Shown piece after piece: positions 57,203 through 64,000 of a stretch of DNA of 64,000 bases; position 1 is the first letter of the stretch, and every line of letters begins with the position of its first letter. Below the pieces are notes generated by a model. The model was not told where the DNA came from and did not search any database. It saw only the letters and a program-made list of their open reading frames with translations. The position numbers and the translations under genes are program-made. Location of the stretch: contig NZ_CP072551.1 of assembly GCF_019343495.1 (NCBI RefSeq), positions 44,849 through 108,848 of the forward strand. Direction: 5' to 3'. This stretch comes from Acinetobacter lwoffii (GTDB taxonomy: Bacteria > Pseudomonadota > Gammaproteobacteria > Pseudomonadales > Moraxellaceae).

Positions 57203-58222
57203 TTAAATTTTTACAACCACTTTGCCAAAGTTTTCGCCTTTCAACATACCATTGAAAGCATTGATCGTGTTATCTAAACCTTGCACCATATGCTCTTTAT
57301 ATTTGATTTTTCCGTCTTTCAACCATTCAGACATTTGCTGATAGAATTCCGGATACTGACTGCCATAATCATCAAAAATAATAAAGCCTTGCATGCGAAT
57401 ACGCTTTTTTAAAAGGGTGGAAATAAAGCCCGGTAAACGGTCTGGCCCTTGTGCTTGCTCGGTAGCGTTATACTGGGAAACCACACCACACACCGGTACA
57501 CGTGCCGCAGAGTTAAGCAATGGCCATACCGCATCAAACACTTTACCCCCGACATTCTCATAATAAATATCAATACCGTTGGGAGCTGCTTGTTGTAATT
57601 GTTCTGCAAAATTTTCATCATGATGATTGATACAAGCATCGAAGCCGAGTTCTTTTACTGCATAACGGCATTTTTCAGGCCCACCTGCAACGCCAACCAC
57701 GCGACAACCTTTAAGTTTGCCAATTTGTCCAACCGTAGCACCAACAGGTCCCGTTGCAGCTGCAACGACTAATGTTTCACCGGCTTTAGGCTGACCAATG
57801 TCCAACAACCCCATATAAGCAGTAAATCCTGGCATTCCCAAAATACCCAATGCCCAAGATGGATGTTCAGGTTGCATACCTAAGCTTTGACAGGCAGACC
57901 CATTAGAAATTGCGTAGCCCTGCCAGCCATTTCCGGAAAGAACCCACTCGCCTTCTTTGAATTTTGGGTTTTTAGAGGCCACCACTTGACTGACTGTTCC
58001 ACCGACCATCACTTCGCCAATTTCAACCGGTGCTGCATATGAAGGAGCATCGCTCATGCGACCACGCATATAAGGATCGAGTGACAAGTAAATGGTTTTT
58101 AACAATATCTCGCCTTGTTTAAGTTCATTGAGCTCAACTTGTTCAATACGAAAATCGCTGTGTTTTGGCTCACCCACTGGCCGTTTAGCTAAAACGATGC
58201 GTTGATTAATAACTGTTTTCAC
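57203..58222 (-). CDS. NADPH-dependent enal/curcumin-type reductase (CurA/leukotriene B4 dehydrogenase family)
   Basis: 339-aa zinc-free medium-chain reductase: RIVLAKRPVGEPKHSDFRIE, YLSLDPYMRGRMSD, the nucleotide motif AATGPVGATVGQIGKLKG (about 157-174), and FDVYYENVGG-like GIDIYYENVGGKVFDAV. The family reduces alpha,beta-unsaturated carbonyls. Divergent from the TetR gene at 58366 with a candidate operator in between; paired with GST. Consistent with detoxification of electrophiles. Confidence 0.88.
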   Translation of the reverse strand: MKTVINQRIVLAKRPVGEPKHSDFRIEQVELNELKQGEILLKTIYLSLDPYMRGRMSDAPSYAAPVEIGEVMVGGTVSQVVASKNPKFKEGEWVLSGNGWQGYAISNGSACQSLGMQPEHPSWALGILGMPGFTAYMGLLDIGQPKAGETLVVAAATGPVGATVGQIGKLKGCRVVGVAGGPEKCRYAVKELGFDACINHHDENFAEQLQQAAPNGIDIYYENVGGKVFDAVWPLLNSAARVPVCGVVSQYNATEQAQGPDRLPGFISTLLKKRIRMQGFIIFDDYGSQYPEFYQQMSEWLKDGKIKYKEHMVQGLDNTINAFNGMLKGENFGKVVVKI

Positions 58223-58323
58223 ACATATAACTCCATGTTTTATTTAAAAGTATTTTTCTTCACAATCAAAAACTGTGATTAAAATTTCTTTACATCCATT
58301 GTAGATGAGTTATAATAAAAAAC

Positions 58324-58338
58324 AATACGACTGGTCTA
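58324..58338. promoter_or_regulatory. Candidate TetR operator between the CurA-like and TetR genes
   Basis: AATACGACTGGTCTA equals the operator at 62762-62776 (inverted) except for two bases in one half-site; 16 consecutive bases (ACGACTGGTCTATTTT) are identical. It lies 28-42 bases before the TetR start and about 100 bases before the divergent reductase. Confidence 0.65.
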
Positions 58339-58365
58339 TTTTTTACAATAGAGTAAATAATTAAT

Positions 58366-58974
58366 ATGAAGCCTACTCCTATTAAAAAGTCTGAAGCGAA
58401 GCGCTTACACATTCTTAACACCAGTTCAGACCTGATTTTGCATAAAGGTTTTACTGGCGTAGGATTACAGGAAATTTTACAGAGCTGTGAAATCCCTAAA
58501 GGCTCGTTTTATCATTATTTCCAATCTAAGGAAGCTTTCGGATGTGAATTGGTACAGCATTATGTAGACAATTACCAAGTCCGTTTAAATGATGTATGGC
58601 GTTGTGATAAATCCCCTTATCAAAAGCTGATTGAGTATTTTAATTTATGGATAGAAGATCCTGAAACACAGTGTGGTTGGGCGGATAGCTGTTTAATTGT
58701 GAAACTTGCCGCAGAAGTTGCCGATCTATCTGAAGATATGCGCTCGATTATGTCCGCTGGCGTTGATGATGTAATCCAACGTATTGCTGGTTTAATTGAT
58801 TTGGGAAAACAGGATCAGTCTATCCAAGCAGATACCGAGGCCTCTACTTTGGCACAAGTACTTTACCAAATGTGGTTAGGTGCAGCATTACTGAGTAAGT
58901 TGCAAAAAGATAAAACACCATTACATCAAGCTCTGAGAGCAACTAAATTTCTATTAAAAAGTGAAGATTCATAA
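58366..58974 (+). CDS. TetR-family regulator of the electrophile cluster
   Basis: 202 aa. The N-terminal HTH includes GLQEILQSCEIPKGSFYHYFQSKEAF (about 33-58). The C-terminal domain has CGWADSCLIVKLAAEVADLSEDMR, where Cys residues (near 104-111) could sense electrophiles as in NemR-type regulators, though that is inference. It is divergent from the CurA-GST pair; its candidate operator also occurs upstream of the YqhD-like gene. Confidence 0.88.
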   Translation: MKPTPIKKSEAKRLHILNTSSDLILHKGFTGVGLQEILQSCEIPKGSFYHYFQSKEAFGCELVQHYVDNYQVRLNDVWRCDKSPYQKLIEYFNLWIEDPETQCGWADSCLIVKLAAEVADLSEDMRSIMSAGVDDVIQRIAGLIDLGKQDQSIQADTEASTLAQVLYQMWLGAALLSKLQKDKTPLHQALRATKFLLKSEDS

Positions 58975-59080
58975 AAATTAAATATCAACTACATAATTAA
59001 TAATTCATGATAGCAGTCCAATGATTACCTATTATTGTGTTGCTATTAGATCAATTTACAATCCATGAGTATAGCGCACA

Positions 59081-59311
59081 ATGAATTCTCCTTCTAAAGC
59101 CCTCATGACTCGTATTTTAGTTGGTTATTTAGGCTTATATCCCACACTATTACTGGTTCTCACTTTATTAAAGCCAATTACACAGCATCAAAGTTTCCCG
59201 ATGATGGTGTTGATTGAAGTCATAGTATTAGTGCCAGTAACGCAACTGATTTCTTTCCCACTGGCAGGTTGGCTCATTACACAGCTAAAAAATTTTAAGA
59301 ATTTGTTTTAA
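59081..59311 (+). CDS. Small membrane protein, unknown
   Basis: 76 aa with two hydrophobic segments (ILVGYLGLYPTLLLVLTLL; MVLIEVIVLVPVTQLISFPL). DUF2798-like in size and layout, but not assigned. It lies 106 bases after the TetR gene and is followed by a strong terminator. Confidence 0.55.
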   Translation: MNSPSKALMTRILVGYLGLYPTLLLVLTLLKPITQHQSFPMMVLIEVIVLVPVTQLISFPLAGWLITQLKNFKNLF

Positions 59312-59346
59312 GAAGAATTTATGCTGGCAACAGCAATCCTAAGTCC

Positions 59347-59379
59347 TTATTTTGCCAACCACAAAGGTTGGCAAAATAA
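59347..59379. terminator. Bidirectional terminator
   Basis: TTATTTTGCCAACC and GGTTGGCAAAATAA form a perfect 14-bp stem around ACAAA between two convergent genes, with A/T tracts on both sides. Confidence 0.8.
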
Positions 59380-59394
59380 CTTACTTAGTCGATA

Positions 59395-60522
59395 TTAATC
59401 TGCGTAAGCTGGATAATCAATATAGCCTTTTTCCGTCCCACCATACATACTGCTTGCATCTACTGCATTCAATGGCCAGACATTGGCGATGCGATCGGGT
59501 AAATCTGGATTCGCAATAAATGGGCGTCCAAATGCAATTAAATCGGCCAGCCCTGCCTCTAAAATTCGAGTCCCTCTTTCTGCCGTATATCGACCTGCGT
59601 AAATAATCCGACCACTGAAAGTGTCTCTGACATCTCTACGAAAATCATGAGGAAGTTCTGGTGCATTATCCCAATCAGCTTCTGCAATTGATAAATAGGC
59701 AATCCCAACTTCTTCAAGTATTTTTATGGCTTCAATATAAGTCACATGTGGATCATCTTCAACCAACCCCATGTAAACACGATCTTCCTCTGTACTTTCA
59801 AATAGCGGGGCAAAACGCACTCCTAAACGATCTGCACCAACCACCTCAGCAACTGCCTCTACTACTTCACGTAAAAAACGCAAACGATTGTTTAATGATC
59901 CACCATATTCATCTTCACGGTGGTTACTATGTGCAGAGATAAATTGATTCACCAAATAACCATTTGCACAATGAATTTCAACCCCATCAAAACCAGCAGC
60001 CAAGGCATTGCGTGCTGCTTGAGCATAGAGTTGCACTAATTCTTTAACTTCTGCATTGCTTAAAGCACGTGGCATGGAAGGATCAGCCAAGGCCCCTGCA
60101 TTGGGCCCGGTCTCAATAAAGACTTTAACATTACTATCAGCCCTAATAGCCGAGGGCGCGACTGGTGATGCATGATCGGGTTGCAAAGATGTATGTGAAA
60201 CACGCCCAACATGCCAAAGTTGTGCAAAAATAATGCCTCCTTTAGCATGCACTGCTTCCGTCACTTTACGCCATCCAGCAATCTGTTCAGAGCTGTAAAT
60301 ACCGGGCGTCCAAGCATAGCCTTGACCACGGGGCTCGATTTGCGTACCTTCGGTGACCATAAATCCTGCACCGGCACGCTGTTGATAATAGGTTGCCATT
60401 AATTCATTTGGAATATTCCCTGGCTGACTACTGCGCGACCGTGTTAATGGTGGCAATACAATACGGTTTTGCAAAACATAAGGGCCTAAGCTTAAGTTCT
60501 GAAAAAGTTTGCTGTCTTTCAT
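59395..60522 (-). CDS. Old yellow enzyme family ene-reductase (NemA-like)
   Basis: 375-aa FMN-dependent TIM-barrel enzyme. N-terminal LQNRIVLPPLTRSRSSQPGN binds FMN, and AQLWHVGRVSH, GVEIHCANGYLVNQFISAHS and NHREDEYGGSLNNRLRFLRE are OYE hallmarks. It reduces activated C=C bonds or nitro groups of electrophiles with NADPH. It lies 205 bases behind the DJ-1-like gene on the same strand, separated by a possible hairpin at about 60565-60610. Part of the detoxification cluster. Confidence 0.92.
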   Translation of the reverse strand: MKDSKLFQNLSLGPYVLQNRIVLPPLTRSRSSQPGNIPNELMATYYQQRAGAGFMVTEGTQIEPRGQGYAWTPGIYSSEQIAGWRKVTEAVHAKGGIIFAQLWHVGRVSHTSLQPDHASPVAPSAIRADSNVKVFIETGPNAGALADPSMPRALSNAEVKELVQLYAQAARNALAAGFDGVEIHCANGYLVNQFISAHSNHREDEYGGSLNNRLRFLREVVEAVAEVVGADRLGVRFAPLFESTEEDRVYMGLVEDDPHVTYIEAIKILEEVGIAYLSIAEADWDNAPELPHDFRRDVRDTFSGRIIYAGRYTAERGTRILEAGLADLIAFGRPFIANPDLPDRIANVWPLNAVDASSMYGGTEKGYIDYPAYAD

Positions 60523-60726
60523 TTCATTGTATCCAAGTAATCATGACTTAATTGATCTAAATTAAAAAAATACCCTTCCTTCCTGTATATAGAAAAAATA
60601 AAGGAAGGAAAGCTATTAACTCAGGCCCTTCACCATTAAATGAGGGTTATTTTGCTTATTGCGCCAGTTGCTCAGAGTCAGAAGTTTTATTCACTGCTAA
60701 GCACCACAACAGACACTAGCTACTCT

Positions 60727-61404
60727 TTATTTCAACAATTGAAGTAATGCTGAGGCAGTTGCAGCAGAAGATGCTGGATTTTGTCCAGTAACCAGCAAGC
60801 CATCTACTTGAACATATACTTGCCAATCATCCACTTTAGAATAATGACCACCGTTTTGTTTAAGCATGTCTTCGACTAAAAATGGTACAATTTCAGTCAA
60901 ACCTACAGCGGCCTCCTCAGTATTGGTGAAACCAGTCACTAATTTACCTCTGACTAAAGGCGCTCCATTACTTGCTTTCACATGACGAAGAACACCCGGG
61001 GCATGACACACTGCTGCAACAGGTTTGCCAGACTGAATCGCCTGTTCAATCAGAGAAATTGAAATCGGATCTTCCGCTAAATCCCACAATGGGCCATGCC
61101 CGCCTGGATAAAACACTGCATCATAATCAGCTACAGAAATTTCGCTAAGTTTATGCGTCTGTGTTAATGCTTGCATTGCAGTTGGATCTGCTTCAAAACG
61201 ATGAGTGGTTTCAGTTTGAGCATCGGCTAAATTACTTTTCGGATCTAGTGGTGGCTGCCCACCTTGAGGCGACGCCAGCGTAACTTCAGCACCAGAGTCA
61301 ATAAAGGTGTAATACGGTGCAGCAAGTTCCTCTAGCCAGAAACCTGTTTTCTTACCAGTATTGCCAAGTTGATCATGTGAGGTTAAAACGATTAAAATTT
61401 TCAT
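60727..61404 (-). CDS. DJ-1/PfpI-family protein (Hsp31-like, probable glyoxalase III type)
   Basis: 225 aa, with the nucleophile elbow AAVCHAPGVLRHV (Cys about 134), a nearby Glu (GFWLEELAAPYY) and YPGGHGPLWDLAED. These are the residues of Hsp31-type class I glutamine amidotransferase folds that convert methylglyoxal or glyoxal. The start at 61404 is supported by GGAGAAATAAC just before it; a longer frame to 61464 overlaps the upstream spacer. It follows the YqhD-like gene by 75 bases. Confidence 0.88.
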   Translation of the reverse strand: MKILIVLTSHDQLGNTGKKTGFWLEELAAPYYTFIDSGAEVTLASPQGGQPPLDPKSNLADAQTETTHRFEADPTAMQALTQTHKLSEISVADYDAVFYPGGHGPLWDLAEDPISISLIEQAIQSGKPVAAVCHAPGVLRHVKASNGAPLVRGKLVTGFTNTEEAAVGLTEIVPFLVEDMLKQNGGHYSKVDDWQVYVQVDGLLVTGQNPASSAATASALLQLLK

Positions 61405-61479
61405 GTTATTTCTCCGATAATTTTCATGATTGAGGAGCATTGTTACAGGGTCAGAGCATGCCATATACGCGCATTTAGC

Positions 61480-62637
61480 TTAGATGCTCATCTCGAGAAT
61501 TTGGCGACTGATCTCTAATGAAACATTTTTATGTTCGCCTAGCTGTGTAAGATTATGTGATTTAAGTTGCGTAATGATGATCTCAATATCTGTCTCCCCC
61601 AGTCCATAATCGCTAAGACGAGTCGGCAATCCAAGTTGCTCAAAGAAGGCTCGAGTACGAGCAATAGCAGTATCAATACGTTGTTCTTCATCACCTTCGA
61701 CAATCTGCCAGACTCGAGCTGCATACTGTAGTAATTTTTCTCGCTTCTCTTGACGACGCACTTGTAGATTGGCCGGCAACACAATGGCCAAGGTACGAGC
61801 ATGATCAATACCATGTAAAGCCGTGAGCTCATGCCCAATCAAATGGGTTGACCAATCTTGTGGTACACCAGCTCCAATCAGCCCATTCAGTGCCATGCTA
61901 GCAGCCCACATCAAATTCGCACGCGTGTCATAATCTGCTGAATCTTCCAAGATTTTCGGTCCAATCTCAATCAAAGTTTGCAATAGACCTTCGGCAAAAC
62001 GATCTTGTACTTGTGCATTCACAGGGTAAGTTAAGTACTGTTCCATGACATGAATAAATGCATCAACCACGCCATTTGCTAACTGGCGCGTCGGCAAGCT
62101 AAAAGTTTTATTCGGATCCAGTACGGAAAATTGCGGAAAAACATAGGGGCTGCTAAATGACAATTTGGCTTGGGTCGATTTTCTGGTTACTACCCCACCG
62201 CTATTCATTTCTGAACCAGTTGCCGGAAGGGTGAGTACACTCGCAAAAGGCAAAGCTTGAGTAATTTTAGTACCATGGGTTTCTAAAATCTCCCATGTAT
62301 CCCCTGTATAATTGACTGCTGCTGCAATAAATTTAGTACCATCAATTACCGATCCACCACCGACAGCCATCAAGAAATCAATCTTTTGTTCTCGAATCAG
62401 CTCTACAGCTTTCATGAGGGTTTCGTAACTCGGATTCGGCTCAATTCCGCCAAATTCATGAATTTCTCTTGCACCTAATGCTTCACGCACTTCAGCTAAA
62501 GTACCATTCTTACGTGCACTTTCACCACCAAACAACATTAATACTTTTGCTTCTGTAGGCACATAGTCATTGATTTTAGCTATTGTATCGCCACCAAAAA
62601 TAATGCGGGTCGGATTATAAAAGTTAAAATTCAGCAT
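61480..62637 (-). CDS. NADPH-dependent iron-containing alcohol dehydrogenase, YqhD-like
   Basis: 385 aa. N-terminal FNFYNPTRIIFGGDTIAKIN, cofactor loop GGGSVIDGTKFIAAAV (about 94-109), and metal ligands in NGVVDAFIHVMEQYLTY and HELTALHGIDHARTLA. The family reduces toxic aldehydes to alcohols. It is the first gene of the reverse-strand run with DJ-1 and OYE, and a TetR-type operator lies 119 bases upstream. Confidence 0.92.
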   Translation of the reverse strand: MLNFNFYNPTRIIFGGDTIAKINDYVPTEAKVLMLFGGESARKNGTLAEVREALGAREIHEFGGIEPNPSYETLMKAVELIREQKIDFLMAVGGGSVIDGTKFIAAAVNYTGDTWEILETHGTKITQALPFASVLTLPATGSEMNSGGVVTRKSTQAKLSFSSPYVFPQFSVLDPNKTFSLPTRQLANGVVDAFIHVMEQYLTYPVNAQVQDRFAEGLLQTLIEIGPKILEDSADYDTRANLMWAASMALNGLIGAGVPQDWSTHLIGHELTALHGIDHARTLAIVLPANLQVRRQEKREKLLQYAARVWQIVEGDEEQRIDTAIARTRAFFEQLGLPTRLSDYGLGETDIEIIITQLKSHNLTQLGEHKNVSLEISRQILEMSI

Positions 62638-62755
62638 ATTTTTATCCTAGGATGATCAACTAATTGATTTGAAAAACCACCGTTATTCATCAAATAAACT
62701 TTAAAAAAATTGGACAACACTGCGGCTTTTGACTGCACCATGTGCTAACTATACA

Positions 62756-62782
62756 TAAAAATAGACCAGTCGTCTATTTTTA
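62756..62782. promoter_or_regulatory. TetR operator upstream of the YqhD-like gene
   Basis: Perfect inverted repeat: TAAAAATAGAC, spacer CAGTC, GTCTATTTTTA. The core TAGAC-N5-GTCTA is shared with the site at 58324 (spacer identical) and with the acuI-upstream site (spacer different). Confidence 0.75.
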
Positions 62783-62824
62783 TAAAAATTATTTCAGCTT
62801 GGCGACTTTAGTGATGGTTAAACA

Positions 62825-63080
62825 CATTCAGGCTTGTTCTATAACACTTTTATTATTGATGTATTTTCACGAGCGATTGTTGTATGGAAGGTATCAACAT
62901 GTATGACTACTGACATGGTCGTGAACGCATTGGCTAAAACAGTGAATGACTCATACAAAATAACGATGATTAAATATTTTAAAAGCAGATTGGCACGGTT
63001 TAGCAGATGTACAAATGCGACAGTAAATTAGATAGATTGGTTCAATATAAAGCATGTACATAGCTGCATTCGTTTATTTA
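62825..63080 (+). pseudogene. IS3-family OrfB remnant
   Basis: Encodes FIIDVFSRAIVVWKVSTCMT, then TDMVVNALAKTVNDSYKITM and IKYFKSRLARF, corresponding to the OrfB core at 36.6-36.95 kb with an internal deletion that removes the second Asp region. No ends recognised. Confidence 0.7.
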
Positions 63081-63236
63081 CCCTGTTTTGGATATTGACC
63101 CATGTAAATGATGAGATTAAGCCATTAAATAAAGTAGCCCAACTTGAATAAAAAGCCTCTGACAAACCTCACAGGGTTGAAGTGCTGCCTTTCATTCAAA
63201 ATTTCAGGCAGCACATTTATACATTTAAGCGTCGGT

Positions 63237-63539
63237 TTAAGCTGGTAGTTTACTCGCCAAAACATCTACTTTTTCAATAGACGGTGGCTCTGAAAATAGC
63301 TCTTCGGCCTGAGCCATCAACGCAGCTGCAACCTTGCCAGATAAATGTGCTTGGCGACCCGCCTCATCAGGAAATGCATCAAAAATACCAAATGTTGTAG
63401 GTCCAAGACGTAAGCCAAACCACGCAACTGTCGCAGGTTCTTCCATTACAATAGGTAAACCGGCTTTAAGGAAAGCTTCCACTTCGTCTTCTTTACCCGG
63501 TTTAGCTTCAAGACGGACATATAAAGCTGTTTTAAGCAT
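63237..63539 (-). CDS. YgiN-like antibiotic biosynthesis monooxygenase (ABM) domain protein
   Basis: 100-aa dimeric alpha+beta-barrel protein: ALYVRLEAKPGKEDEVEAFL, EEPATVAWFGLRLGPTTFGI and FDAFPDEAGRQAHLSGKVAA. Relatives act on quinols or other small redox compounds. It might belong to the same stress cluster, but no TAGAC-type operator was found before it. Confidence 0.82.
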   Translation of the reverse strand: MLKTALYVRLEAKPGKEDEVEAFLKAGLPIVMEEPATVAWFGLRLGPTTFGIFDAFPDEAGRQAHLSGKVAAALMAQAEELFSEPPSIEKVDVLASKLPA

Positions 63540-64000
63540 GACTAAAACTCCACAATTGATTAGAATTCAAACTGATTCTGTCATTGCTAATGTATGCATG
63601 TCAGAAAGTTTTGTTGTATAAAAGTTAAAAAACATCCCATAGCTGAGCCAAAATTTAGGTTTTTATTTCGACATAATGCTATGAATTTATTCAAGTTAAT
63701 ATCAATAACATTTGAATCAAAAAATTAAGATATGAGATGATTAAATTCAATCTTAGTTATATAAGGATCAATTGACTCTACCTTAGATTTATAACCTGAC
63801 CTCTTCATCTGGAAATTATATTGCTCAAGAAGCACTCAAGAACAACATTGTACATCCTCATATCTATGAAAGTTATTTAGCTAGGAATTTGCTGTGGAAC
63901 TCTATATGTTTCTCTATAAAGCTCGCAATGAAGTAATAGCTATGTGATCCTAGACAAAATAATGGACAGCACGTCCCTCTAAAGATAACGTAACTTTAAT
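63540..64000. other. Spacer with IS5-end remnant
   Basis: AT-rich. A stretch at about 63798-63840 (GACCTCTTCATCTGGAAATT) resembles the IS5 N-terminal leader at 8473-8500. No intact gene before the window ends. Confidence 0.4.

Overview
The window is a piece of an Acinetobacter (Moraxellaceae) chromosome. The evidence is low-to-medium GC with AT-rich spacers, the bio gene order bioB - hydrolase - bioA - bioF - bioC - bioD, an lldPRD lactate operon, a three-domain FruB, a MesD/MesX (DUF1852) methionine synthase pair, a membrane-anchored malate:quinone oxidoreductase, and insertion sequences (IS) of the kinds common in this genus. The species cannot be fixed from the sequence alone. No tRNA, rRNA or CRISPR array was seen.

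Layout. 1-1.3 kb: IS5 and IS982 debris around a TolC-like fragment. 1.46-7.18 kb: complete biotin operon. 7.18-8.8 kb: decayed sensor kinase and IS5 scraps. 8.85-12.8 kb: lactate operon with two PdhR/LldR-type operators and a terminator. 12.9-13.3 kb: VF530-like gene remnant and an IS3 end. 13.4-18.9 kb: fruBKA. 18.9-25 kb: truncated HipA, decayed IS66, Kef-type antiporter, decayed IS982. 25-29.7 kb: AcuR-like regulator, acrylyl-CoA reductase, and a short UvrA lacking the UvrB-binding insert. 29.8-38.4 kb: nested IS elements (IS3, ISNCY-like, IS66, IS5, a MITE) around one DIP1984 gene. 38.4-42.1 kb: mesX-mesD-flavin reductase-TauE operon. 42.2-44.1 kb: IS110 inside a broken IS5. 44.2-46.3 kb: queH and an MTHFR-like gene. 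46.3-51.3 kb: island-like region with a P4-type integrase, two candidate periplasmic lysozyme inhibitors (PliG-like and MliC-like) and IS wreckage. 51.7-55.2 kb: mqo, an MFS transporter and a membrane protein. 55.2-56.2 kb: scrambled segment with a duplicated 3' end of the PliG-like gene carrying a MITE. 56.5-62.8 kb: electrophile/aldehyde detoxification cluster (GST, CurA-like reductase, TetR, old yellow enzyme, DJ-1/PfpI protein, YqhD-like dehydrogenase). 63.2 kb: YgiN-like monooxygenase.

How the genes work together. The bio genes cover the pathway from malonyl-ACP methylation through pimeloyl release to biotin. LldP/LldD import and oxidise L-lactate into the quinone pool, where Mqo also delivers electrons. 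FruBKA imports and phosphorylates fructose. MesX/MesD probably make methionine without the N-terminal half of MetE, with a flavin reductase as likely redox partner. The enzymes at 56.5-62.6 kb all act on electrophilic aldehydes or enals, and a TetR gene sits among them. A near-identical TAGAC-N5-GTCTA operator lies upstream of the TetR/CurA pair and upstream of the distal YqhD-like gene, suggesting one regulon.

The most unusual signals are: (i) that shared operator system; (ii) the two lysozyme-inhibitor candidates beside an integrase, with a partial duplication; (iii) a MITE whose empty and filled target sites are both present; (iv) a family of short palindromic motifs (GAAGCAYTGCTTCGCAAGA and GAGCAGTRTACTGCGCAAG) embedded in broken transposases and next to the IS110; and (v) an IS110 with a structured upstream region that could encode a bridge RNA.
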